18,056 bases of DNA from assembly GCA_044348345.1 (NCBI GenBank), contig JBIKSZ010000052.1, positions 1 through 18,056 on the forward strand, in the 5' to 3' direction. The position numbers and the translations under genes are program-made. The notes below the pieces were generated by a model. The model was given only the letters and a program-made list of their open reading frames with translations. It searched no databases and had not been told where the DNA came from. Source of the DNA: Falsiroseomonas sp044348345 (GTDB lineage: Bacteria > Pseudomonadota > Alphaproteobacteria > Acetobacterales > Acetobacteraceae). Every line of letters starts with the position of its first letter. Positions within the stretch are counted from its first letter, which is position 1. This document shows positions 1-6,735 of this stretch, one piece after another.

Positions 1-67
1 CTTCCAGCAGGAAGGGGTTGAACAGGTAGTCGAAGAACCCGTCCCAGGACCAGATATGGATGACCGC
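1..67 (-). CDS. Amino-acid ABC transporter permease, N-terminal fragment (partial at window edge)
   Basis: The minus-strand frame entering the window edge reads VIHIWSWDGFFDYLFNPFLL, the aromatic N-terminal style of polar amino-acid ABC permeases (HisM/GlnP type), just before the first membrane helix would begin. It lies directly downstream of, and on the same strand as, a periplasmic amino-acid-binding protein, which is the usual order for these importers. Only about 20 codons are visible, so the family call leans on context. The frame is closed by TAG at 68-70, and no ATG, GTG or TTG occurs in frame between that stop and the edge. The start is therefore unresolved: it may be a rare ATC or CTG codon, a start beyond the window, or a sequence error. 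A 157-bp repeat-bearing spacer separates it from the binding protein. Confidence 0.45.
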
Positions 68-83
68 CTACTCCGCACATGAA

Positions 84-107
84 CCCTCCCCCGCGGGCGG
101 GGGAGGG
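84..107. repeat. GC-rich palindrome (REP-like), left arm of the 84-207 element
   Basis: CCCTCCCCCGC (84-94) and GCGGGGGAGGG (97-107) form a perfect 11-bp inverted repeat with a 2-nt loop. It is followed by GGGTGGGGGTGC. The same palindrome recurs twice near 9075-9229, so it is a dispersed repeat. It lies between the binding-protein and permease genes, where it may also act as an RNA hairpin that sets relative expression (inference). Confidence 0.75.
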
Positions 108-207
108 CAGGGTGGGGGTGCGAGGATGAGGGCGCGCCAAGGCGCCAGCCCCCACCCCGACCAGCATTCAGCGCAGCGGCAATGCCGCTGCCCCCCGCAA
201 GCGGGGG
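84..207. repeat. Composite dispersed intergenic repeat element
   Basis: The spacer between the ABC binding protein and the permease is almost filled by one structured element. It has the 11-bp palindrome at 84-107, a core at 118-137 (GTGCGAGGATGAGGGCGCGC), a small inverted repeat GCGCC-AA-GGCGC (134-145), and a perfect 8-bp hairpin GCAGCGGC-AAT-GCCGCTGC (173-191). It ends with a second C-tract/G-tract palindrome, CCCCCGC-AA-GCGGGGG (192-207). The core recurs in inverted orientation at 9122-9141 with 19 of 20 bases identical, which shows that this is a repeat family and not just GC-rich sequence. No protein-coding frame is credible here. Confidence 0.7.
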
Positions 208-224
208 AGGGAGAGAAGGGTAGC

Positions 225-1046
225 CTATTGCGGCCCGACGACCGAGAAGGTCGGGTCCGCAATGGTCACGCCATAGCGCTGGAACAGCGCGCCCAGGCTG
301 CCATCCGCCTGCATCTCCAGCAGCACGCCCGAGACCGCCATCGCCAGCGTGCGCGACCGGAAGGCGAAGGCCGCCGGCGTCGGGAAAAGCCCATGCAGCA
401 CGCGCGGGAATTCGCCGCGCTGGTCGTATTCGGCCGCCACCGCGTCAATCGAGGTCACCGCCTCCACCTGGCCGGCGCGCAGCGCCTGGAAGGCGACGGC
501 GAAATTGTCGAAGGTGCGCACATTGATCGGCCGCTGACCCGCAGCCTGCAGGGTCTGGCTGATCTCGCGGAGCCGCCGCTCCTCGAAGCCGCCGAGCTCG
601 ACGCCGACGGTCCGCCCCGCCAGGTCGCGCTCGGCACGGATGTTCTGCGGGTTGCCGCGCGCAGCGCTGATGGCCACCGCGTTGTTCTCGTAGCGGACCA
701 TCTGCATCATCCGGGCGCGTTCCTCGGTGAAGAAGATGCCGGTGTTGATCATGTCCCACCGGCGCGCGGCCAGCCCTGGGATCATCGCGCTGAACTCGAT
801 GCGGACATATTCGGGCGTCAGGCACAGACGCCGCGCGATCTCGGTGCCGAGCTCGATCCGCATGCCCTGCAGCTGCCCTTGCGCGTTCACGAATTGCAGC
901 GGTGGCAGGGTGGGGTTGGTGGACATCACCAGCGTGCGCGGCTTGACCAGCTCGCTATCCGCGACGCGCGGCTGGCAGGCCGGCTGCTGCGCCATGGCTG
1001 GCGAGGCGAAGACGGCCGCAACAGCGGCCAGCAGAAGACGACGCAT
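225..1046 (-). CDS. Periplasmic amino-acid-binding protein of an ABC importer (SBP_bac_3 family)
   Basis: A 273-residue solute-binding protein that would capture a polar amino or imino acid in the periplasm and deliver it to the permease encoded just downstream. Residues 1-19 are a signal peptide (MRRLL, a hydrophobic Ala/Val/Leu core, then AMA before Gln20). The mature part follows the family-3 fold: an N-terminal strand ending TNPTLPPLQF, the segment GMRIELGTEIARRL (about 61-74), then WDMINTGIFFTEERA, and a second lobe with the GRTVGVELGG segment. Cys24 and Cys75 could form a disulfide. Length is normal for the family. The start ATG has a purine-rich site (GGAAGGAAGGG) just upstream. The gene lies 23 bp after the DapA-like gene, so the two are probably co-transcribed. 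The ligand cannot be read from sequence; the neighbouring enzymes suggest hydroxyproline or a related amino acid. Confidence 0.88.
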   Translation of the reverse strand: MRRLLLAAVAAVFASPAMAQQPACQPRVADSELVKPRTLVMSTNPTLPPLQFVNAQGQLQGMRIELGTEIARRLCLTPEYVRIEFSAMIPGLAARRWDMINTGIFFTEERARMMQMVRYENNAVAISAARGNPQNIRAERDLAGRTVGVELGGFEERRLREISQTLQAAGQRPINVRTFDNFAVAFQALRAGQVEAVTSIDAVAAEYDQRGEFPRVLHGLFPTPAAFAFRSRTLAMAVSGVLLEMQADGSLGALFQRYGVTIADPTFSVVGPQ

Positions 1047-1069
1047 CTCTCTTGCCCTTCCTTCCTGGA

Positions 1070-1984
1070 CTACTCGGCGGCCAGCTTCGCGCCTTGCGAC
1101 AGCAGCCCCATCTCCTGCAGCACGGCTGCAAGCTTCGGCACGTCCGCACCCGGCAGGGGCAGGCGCGGCGGGCGCGGATCGCCCATGCCCATCCCCATCA
1201 GCCGGAAGCCCGCCTTGGTCCCCGCGACGTAGCGCGGCCCGCCCACCCAGGGCAGCAGCGGCGCCAGCCGCCGATAGAGCGCCAGCGCCTTGTCCCTATC
1301 CTTCTCGAAGGCCGCCGCGTGGAACATCTCCGTCGAGAGCCGCGGTGCCAGGTTCGAGCACACGGCCACCCAGCCGATTGCGCCGAGCCACGCGCTCTCG
1401 TAGCCGAGCACGCCGGCGAAGACCTCCATCCGGTCGCCGCAGAGTGCGACGATGTCGCGCACGCGCGTTACCTCCAGCGTGCTTTCCTTGACGTAGAGGC
1501 AGTTCGGGATGCGGCTGATCTCCGCCAGCATCTCCGCCGTCATATCCACATTCGCTGTTGCTGGGTTGTTGTAGACCATGATCGGCAGGCCGATCGCTTT
1601 CGCCACCGTGTCGTAGTGGTGCATCAGCTCAGGCAGGGTTGGCACGGAATAGAAGGGCGGGATGATCATCACGCCATCGGCGCCGAGCGCTTCCGCTTCC
1701 TTCGAGGTCCGCACCACCTCGCGCGTGTCCTCGGCGCCAGTGCCGATGATGACGGGCACGCGCCCGCGCGCGGTCTTCACCACCGTCTCGACGATCGCCG
1801 TGCGTTCTTCCGGCGAGACGGAGAGGAACTCGCCGGTCGAGCCCAGCGGGATCAGGCCGCGGATTCCCTCGGCGACCTGGAATTCCACCAGGCGCTCCAG
1901 CGCCTTGAGGTCCACAGCTTCACCGTCTTCGGTGAAGGGTGTGATCAGCACGGTGTAGCAGCCGCGGAAAGCTTCGCCGGACAT
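1070..1984 (-). CDS. DapA-superfamily lyase/deaminase, candidate 1-pyrroline-4-hydroxy-2-carboxylate deaminase
   Basis: A 304-residue class I aldolase-fold protein of the dihydrodipicolinate synthase/N-acetylneuraminate lyase superfamily. The Schiff-base lysine is K166 in YVKES, the catalytic tyrosine is Y138 in YNNPATA, and the pyruvate-carboxylate loop is GSTGE (48-52). True DapA has GTTGE and YNVPxRT with an arginine that binds the substrate carboxylate; here that arginine is a threonine (T143). Lysine biosynthesis is therefore unlikely, and a catabolic 2-keto-acid-forming lyase or deaminase fits better. The partner genes (amino-acid importer, divergent LhpB/E/F-type dehydrogenase) point to deamination of 1-pyrroline-4-hydroxy-2-carboxylate, the last-but-one step of hydroxyproline degradation. 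Sugar-acid dehydratases of the same superfamily are the main alternative. I chose ATG 1984, preceded by AGGGAGA about 9 nt upstream, over a longer frame from 2038 that has no family similarity in its extra residues. Confidence 0.8.
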   Translation of the reverse strand: MSGEAFRGCYTVLITPFTEDGEAVDLKALERLVEFQVAEGIRGLIPLGSTGEFLSVSPEERTAIVETVVKTARGRVPVIIGTGAEDTREVVRTSKEAEALGADGVMIIPPFYSVPTLPELMHHYDTVAKAIGLPIMVYNNPATANVDMTAEMLAEISRIPNCLYVKESTLEVTRVRDIVALCGDRMEVFAGVLGYESAWLGAIGWVAVCSNLAPRLSTEMFHAAAFEKDRDKALALYRRLAPLLPWVGGPRYVAGTKAGFRLMGMGMGDPRPPRLPLPGADVPKLAAVLQEMGLLSQGAKLAAE

Positions 1985-2064
1985 TGTGGGGGTCTCCCTG
2001 TCGCCGGAACGCATCTCGTGGCAGCATCGGAGAACCATTTGGACACGCGGGCAAGCCCCCCACG
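1985..2064. promoter_or_regulatory. Divergent intergenic region shared by the DapA-like unit and the fused dehydrogenase
   Basis: Eighty base pairs separate the two divergent start codons. The spacing implies that both promoters, and any operator co-regulating the two transcripts, lie here. I do not see a convincing sigma70 pair in either direction. TTGGAC at 2039-2044 is the best -35-like hexamer for the rightward gene, but it is too close to the start to fit with a -10. No regulator gene is visible nearby. Confidence 0.35.
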
Positions 2065-4941
2065 ATGCGCCTGACCCATTCGCGGATCACGCCCTCTGCC
2101 GAAGCGGTGAGCATCCGCTTCGACGGATGCCCGGTTTCGGCGCTGCCCGGCGAGACCGTCGCCGCCGCGCTGTCGGCCGCGGGCGTGCTGGCGTATCGGC
2201 GCACGTCATCGGGTGCACCGCGCGGGCTGTGGTGCGGCATGGGCGCCTGCTTCGATTGTCTGGTGACGATCGACGGGCGCCCAAACCAGCGCGCCTGCCT
2301 CGCGAAGGTCGTGCCCGGCATGGTTGTGGAGTCTGCACCCGGTGCCGCGCCGCTCGCGCCCGAGCCGCAGGCCGCGCCGGAGGAACTCGCGCCGGAGGTG
2401 ATGGTGGTCGGCGCCGGCCCCGCAGGGTTGTCGGCTGCCATCGCGGCAGCCGAGGCGGGCTGCGACGTGCTGGTGCTGGATGAACGCGATGCCTCGGGCG
2501 GGCAGTATCTGAAGCCGCTCGCCGCCAGCCATGCGCACCCCGCGCCGGACCGGCAGTTCCGCCAATCCGCCGCGCTCCGCGACCGCGCGCTGGCCGCGGG
2601 CGTCGCCTTCCGCCATGGCGCGACGGTCTGGGGCGCCTTCGCGCCGGATGAGATCGCTGCGCTGATCGGCGGACGCAACGTGCTGATCCGCCCGCAGCGG
2701 CTGATCCTCGCGCCCGGTGCGCATGAACGCCCGGTGCCGATCCCCGGCTGGACGCTGCCGGGCGTGATGACGACCGGCGCGCTGCAGACCTTGGCGCGCG
2801 CCAACCGCGTTTCCCCGGCGCCGCGCGTGATCGTCGCGGGGAATGGGCCGCTCAACCTGCAACTCGCCTGCGAATTGGTGGAGGGCGGAGTCGAGGTCGC
2901 GGCGGTGCTCGAAGCCGCGCCGAAGCCGGGTTTTCGAGCGTGGCGCCAGTCGGTGGGGCTGGCCGCGCGCGCGCCTGATCTCGCCTGGGATGGCGTGCGG
3001 TATCTCGCTGTGCTGAGGCGCGCGGGCGTGCCCGTGATCTGGGGCGCGACGCCGCTGGCCGCGGAGGGCACCGACCGCTTCGAAGCACTGCGCGCCATGA
3101 CGCCCGATGGCGAGCTCCGCATCGCCGCCGGTGCGCTCGCGCTGAACCTCGGCTTCCAGCCGGAGACCGGCCTTGCCCGCGCGCTCGGCTGCGCGCATCG
3201 CTTCGAGGATAGCGGCCTCGGCCGGCTGGAGACGGTGACGGATGCCGATGGCCGCAGCAGCGTCGCCGGTGTCTTCGCGGTGGGCGATGGCGCGCGGATC
3301 GGCGGCGCACGCATCGCGCTGGCGCGCGGGCGGCTGGCCGGCCTCGCCGCTGCGCGCGACCTTGGCCGCGCCGTGCCCGAGGATGCGGCGACGCGTCGTG
3401 CACTGGCGCGTGCGATGGCCTTCCAGGATGCGCTGTGGCGCATCTTCGCGGTGCCGGAATTCGATGCGACGCAGCTCGCCGACGCAACCGTCATCTGTCG
3501 CTGCGAGGAGGTGACGGCGGGCGCGCTGCGGGCCGCGCGCGACGATGGCGCTACGTCGCTCGCCGCGCTGAAGAAGGCGACGCGCGCCGGGATGGGGCGC
3601 TGCCAGGGGCGAATGTGCGGCGCGACGGTGGCGCGTTTGGCGACGGCGCGCGACGAGGGTGACTGGGCCGCGCCCCGCGCGCCGGTGAAGCCGGTGCCGG
3701 CGATGGCGTTGGCGATGGAGAAGCCCGAATGGACCGAGGCGCCGGCCTTCGATGCGCCCGCCGCGCCGCCCATGGTCGCCGCCACCTCTGGCGCTGCGAC
3801 GGACTGCGACGTGCTGGTGGTCGGTGGCGGCGTGATCGGGCTCGCCATCGCGCGCGAAGCCGCACGCGCCGGGTTCGCAACGCTGCTCGCCGAGCGCGGC
3901 GAGCCGGGGCAGGGCGCGTCGACCGCCAATGCCGGCAGCCTGCACATCCAGCTGCACGCCTATGACAGCGCCGGCGCTGCCGAGGGGCCGGACAGCGCCG
4001 CGGCGCAGATCCTCGCCCTCGGTCCGCGTTCCGTCGCGCTCTGGCGCGACATCGCGCGCGAATCTGGCGAGGCGCTGGCGATCCGCACCGAAGGCGGGCT
4101 GATGCTGGCCGAGACGCCGGCGCAATTCGCCGCACTTGCCGACAAGGTCGCGATGGAGCGCGCCTTCGGCGTGGAGAGCCATCTGCTCGGCGCGAACGAG
4201 CTGTATGCCTACGCGCCCTGGCTCGCGCCGGGTTTCGTAGGCGCGGCCTTCTGCGCCGAGGAAGGGCAGATGGATCCGCTGCGCGGCTTCTCCGCGCTGC
4301 TCGGCCTCGTGCGCGCCGCGGGGGCGGAGATCCGCGGCGGGGTACGCATCGTCTCCCTCGCGCGCGATGGCAGCGGCTTCGTCGCGACCACGGCCGAAGG
4401 CGCGCGCATCCGCGCCGGGCGCGTGGTGAATGCCGCCGGCCCCTGGGCGGGTGAACTCGCGAAAATGCTCGGCGCGCCGATCCCCGTCCGCGCCACCGTG
4501 CAGCAGGTGATCGCGACCGAAGCCGCTGGGCGTGATTTGCTGCGCCCGCTGGTGCTGCATGCGGGGCGGCATCTGTCGCTGAAGCAGGGCGATGGCGGCC
4601 ACCTGATCCTCGGCGGCGCCTGGCCGGGCGAGCTCGACGCGCAGGGCCGCCCGCGCAACCTCCGCGCCAGCATCGAGGGAAATCTATGGGTGGCGAGAAG
4701 CGTGCTGCCCGCAATCGAATCCCTGCACGTCATCCGCGCCTGGAGCGGGATCAACGTGCAGATCCCGGGCCCGATCCTCGGGGAGGATCCGCGTGTGCCG
4801 GGCCTGTTCCACGCCGTGACCTTCAACGGCTGGACGCTGGCCCCGGTGATCGGCGCGCTGCTGACCGAGGCGATGCGCGGCGGCAAGGGGCCGCCGGCGG
4901 TCTTCTCACCCGCACGTTTCAGTGCAGACGCGGCGCCTTGA
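2065..4941 (+). CDS. Fused 2Fe-2S/FAD/BFD/DAO amino-acid dehydrogenase (LhpF-LhpE-LhpB or HcnABC-type subunits in one chain)
   Basis: A 958-residue flavo-iron-sulfur protein likely to oxidise a D-amino or imino acid and pass electrons to the respiratory chain. Domain 1 (about 1-90) is a 2Fe-2S fold with C57, C62, C65 and C78. Domain 2 (about 110-470) is an FAD/NAD disulfide-oxidoreductase fold with VVGAGPAGLSAA near 115 and a second nucleotide motif, VIVAGNGPLN. Domain 3 (about 475-525) is BFD-like, with C478, C480, C513 and C518. A Pro/Ala-rich linker (about 535-580) leads to domain 4 (580-955), a D-amino-acid-oxidase fold starting VLVVGGGVIGLA. In heterotrimeric D-hydroxyproline dehydrogenase and in hydrogen cyanide synthase these are three subunits, in this order. 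Start ATG 2065 was chosen over 1984 because family similarity begins there and 1984 would overlap the divergent gene. No strong ribosome site precedes it. The end overlaps the convergent neighbour by 23 bp. D-hydroxyproline oxidation is inferred from the DapA-like neighbour; opine or sarcosine-like substrates remain possible. Confidence 0.85.
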   Translation: MRLTHSRITPSAEAVSIRFDGCPVSALPGETVAAALSAAGVLAYRRTSSGAPRGLWCGMGACFDCLVTIDGRPNQRACLAKVVPGMVVESAPGAAPLAPEPQAAPEELAPEVMVVGAGPAGLSAAIAAAEAGCDVLVLDERDASGGQYLKPLAASHAHPAPDRQFRQSAALRDRALAAGVAFRHGATVWGAFAPDEIAALIGGRNVLIRPQRLILAPGAHERPVPIPGWTLPGVMTTGALQTLARANRVSPAPRVIVAGNGPLNLQLACELVEGGVEVAAVLEAAPKPGFRAWRQSVGLAARAPDLAWDGVRYLAVLRRAGVPVIWGATPLAAEGTDRFEALRAMTPDGELRIAAGALALNLGFQPETGLARALGCAHRFEDSGLGRLETVTDADGRSSVAGVFAVGDGARIGGARIALARGRLAGLAAARDLGRAVPEDAATRRALARAMAFQDALWRIFAVPEFDATQLADATVICRCEEVTAGALRAARDDGATSLAALKKATRAGMGRCQGRMCGATVARLATARDEGDWAAPRAPVKPVPAMALAMEKPEWTEAPAFDAPAAPPMVAATSGAATDCDVLVVGGGVIGLAIAREAARAGFATLLAERGEPGQGASTANAGSLHIQLHAYDSAGAAEGPDSAAAQILALGPRSVALWRDIARESGEALAIRTEGGLMLAETPAQFAALADKVAMERAFGVESHLLGANELYAYAPWLAPGFVGAAFCAEEGQMDPLRGFSALLGLVRAAGAEIRGGVRIVSLARDGSGFVATTAEGARIRAGRVVNAAGPWAGELAKMLGAPIPVRATVQQVIATEAAGRDLLRPLVLHAGRHLSLKQGDGGHLILGGAWPGELDAQGRPRNLRASIEGNLWVARSVLPAIESLHVIRAWSGINVQIPGPILGEDPRVPGLFHAVTFNGWTLAPVIGALLTEAMRGGKGPPAVFSPARFSADAAP

Positions 4942-5896
4942 GGAAGCTGGCGCGGTCGGCACTGGCTACCGGTACGCTGAAGCGCCGCCCGTCGCGCTCG
5001 GCCTCAACGCTCACCTTCACCCCCGCGCTGCCGCGCGACCACAGGCTGCGCCAGAGCGCGGCGAGGTCCGTCGCCTCCGCCCCATCGAGGCCGAGGATGC
5101 GATCGCCCGTGCGCAGCCCCGCGCGTTCCGCCGGCCCGCGCGGCGCGACGGAGGCGACGATGATCCCCTCCTCCTGATCGGCGGCGTAAAGGCCAAGCCA
5201 GGGCCGCGCCGGCTTGTTCACCCGCCCATAGGCCAGCAGATCGTCCAGGATCGGACGCAGCAGCCCGACCGGCACGCACATGTTCAGATCAAGCCGCCGC
5301 CCGCGCTTGTCCCGGTGCTGCAGCACGAGCGAGCCGATGCCGGCCAATGTCCCATCCGGCCCGATCAGCGCCGCCCCACCCCAGGAGGGATGCGCCGGCG
5401 CGACGAACAGCGCCTCGTCCAGCACATACTCCCAGTAGCCCGCGAAGGGCTCCTTCGCGACGAGCGAACAGGCGACGGCCCCTCCCTCGTCGCCACCGCC
5501 GGCTGCGGCCATGACGGTCTGCACGCCGGTCTCAGGCGTTGCGTGGCCCATCGCGATCGCTGGCGCCTCCAGCCTGCCGAGCGCCTGCACCAGACCGAAG
5601 CCGGTTTCGAAATCCACTGCCAGCGCATGGCCCGGCACGACGCGGCCGGTGGCGGTGGTGATCCAGATCGTCTCCGACTCCCCCACCAGGTAGCCGATGG
5701 TCAGGATCAGCCCGTCGGGCCGGATCACCACGCCGCTGCCTTCGCGCTCCGTGCCGAGGGTGCGGGCGGAGAAGGCATCCGCTGGCACGTGCGAGCGCAA
5801 GCCCACCACGGCGCCGAGCGCCGCGCGCAGGTCGAAGGCGTAGTCGGCCGGATCGGGCCGCAACTCCTCGGGGATACTCCAGCTATCCTCGGCCAT
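4919..5896 (-). CDS. HtrA-like PDZ protein with a degenerate protease triad (pseudoprotease)
   Basis: A 325-residue protein with the trypsin-like S1C fold of DegP/HtrA (about 25-220) and a C-terminal PDZ domain (about 230-312, with AERAGLRTGDRILGLDG). It keeps fold landmarks (GSGVVIRPDGLILT, GPDGTLAGIG), but by my alignment all three catalytic residues are replaced. The usual NHV histidine is Y69 in IGYLV, the usual TD aspartate is G99 in ETGFG, and the GNSGG serine is W172 in PSWGG. It should not cleave peptide bonds. There is no signal peptide or N-terminal membrane segment, so it is probably cytoplasmic, unlike normal HtrA. ATG 5896 is preferred to 5995, which would run into the upstream DUF2336 gene and adds only low-complexity residues; a CGGAG site precedes 5896. 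It follows the DUF2336 gene by 62 bp on the same strand, which suggests co-transcription. A role as scaffold or peptide sensor is inference. Confidence 0.8.
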   Translation of the reverse strand: MAEDSWSIPEELRPDPADYAFDLRAALGAVVGLRSHVPADAFSARTLGTEREGSGVVIRPDGLILTIGYLVGESETIWITTATGRVVPGHALAVDFETGFGLVQALGRLEAPAIAMGHATPETGVQTVMAAAGGGDEGGAVACSLVAKEPFAGYWEYVLDEALFVAPAHPSWGGAALIGPDGTLAGIGSLVLQHRDKRGRRLDLNMCVPVGLLRPILDDLLAYGRVNKPARPWLGLYAADQEEGIIVASVAPRGPAERAGLRTGDRILGLDGAEATDLAALWRSLWSRGSAGVKVSVEAERDGRRFSVPVASADRASFLKAPRLH

Positions 5897-5958
5897 TGGC
5901 GCTCCGCGTCTCGGCCCCACCCTACCCAAGGCGGGCAGGGGGGCGGAAGCCTGGGGGG

Positions 5959-6735
5959 CTAGCCCGGCAGGTCTTCCAGCATCTGGATCTGCCATTGCAG
6001 TTCCGCCGGTGAGAGCGTCCAGCCCCCCTCGGCGTTGCCGCGTACGATCCTGGCCGGTTCGACGCCGAAGGCGCCCTGCACCGCTTCCGCCGCTGGCGCC
6101 CGCCAGCCCGCGCGCCAGCAGAGCGCCGCGATCACGCGTGGGCTGCGCATGGCAATGGCGGCCTCTATGCGCTCCGGGGGGATGCCGGTCGCGGCGGCCA
6201 GCACGCTGGCGAGCGCGGCCCGGCTGCCGCTCCGCGCCACCTCCAGCACGGCGGCCTGGGCCGCGGCCGCTCCTTCCAGCCGCGCGGCTATGCGGACGCG
6301 CAGCTCCGCCGCCAGCCCATCCGGCAGGTCTGGATGGGCGGCGAGCACCTCCAGCAGATGCGCCCCCACCATCGCGCCCTGCGCCTGGGCGCCGCGCGGC
6401 GGCAGCACGCTGCGGCGGGCGAGGGCGGCCTGCCAGGCCGGCTCCTGCGCCGCCGCCGCGATCAACCTGTCAAGCGTTGCTTCCCGGATCGCGGTGGAGG
6501 GGTTGCGGAGCAGCGCCCGGATCGCCGGCCGGTCGGCCGAGGCCGCGATCGCATCGGCCACAGCTGCCCCAAGGCGCGGCCGGGCGGCGCGGTTCGCGGC
6601 CACCGCGACCTGGACCGGGGCGGCGGCGTTGCCGGCCGTGAAGGTCAGCAGCTCGGGGGAGGTGGCCGTATCCCGGGCAATCGCCGTCCGCGCGGCGGGC
6701 GGCCCATGGCGCTCGCGCAGCGCGCGCAGGCTCAT
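5959..6735 (-). CDS. DUF2336 domain protein (alpha-helical, HEAT-like)
   Basis: A 258-residue, Ala/Arg-rich, almost wholly helical protein. Repeated helical segments resembling HEAT units include RPAIRALLRNPSTAIREATLDRL (near 68-90, shown only in part by family logic), the stretch around 110-150, and the Ala-rich pairs near 155-200. The end, NAEGGWTLSPAELQWQIQML, resembles the C-terminal region of DUF2336 proteins, which are typical of alphaproteobacteria and have no established biochemical role. No signal peptide or membrane helix is seen. Its ATG overlaps the TGA of the upstream GGDEF gene in an ATGA arrangement (6732-6735), so translation is probably coupled and the products made together. 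The family assignment is by recognition of the C-terminus and context, not by a search; a generic HEAT-repeat protein is the alternative. Confidence 0.62.
   Translation of the reverse strand: MSLRALRERHGPPAARTAIARDTATSPELLTFTAGNAAAPVQVAVAANRAARPRLGAAVADAIAASADRPAIRALLRNPSTAIREATLDRLIAAAAQEPAWQAALARRSVLPPRGAQAQGAMVGAHLLEVLAAHPDLPDGLAAELRVRIAARLEGAAAAQAAVLEVARSGSRAALASVLAAATGIPPERIEAAIAMRSPRVIAALCWRAGWRAPAAEAVQGAFGVEPARIVRGNAEGGWTLSPAELQWQIQMLEDLPG

Noticed and set aside
1070..1984. Calling this gene dapA (lysine biosynthesis), given the dapD and dapE genes nearby
   Set aside because: It lacks the substrate-carboxylate arginine and has GSTGE instead of GTTGE. It also sits with an importer and a catabolic dehydrogenase rather than with dapD/dapE.
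2206..4602. A 798-codon open frame on the minus strand opposite the fused dehydrogenase, and a 675-codon one at 1920-3947
   Set aside because: Both are antisense shadows that high-GC codon use keeps open. Their translations are low-complexity Arg/Ala/Pro/Ser with no domain, while the plus strand has four clear cofactor domains.
2065..4941. Firm assignment as a hydrogen cyanide synthase (HcnABC fusion)
   Set aside because: The architecture is shared with D-hydroxyproline and opine dehydrogenases, and the neighbours favour amino-acid catabolism. Cyanide synthesis remains only an alternative.
4919..5896. Functional S1C/HtrA serine protease
   Set aside because: All three triad positions are non-catalytic residues and there is no export signal.
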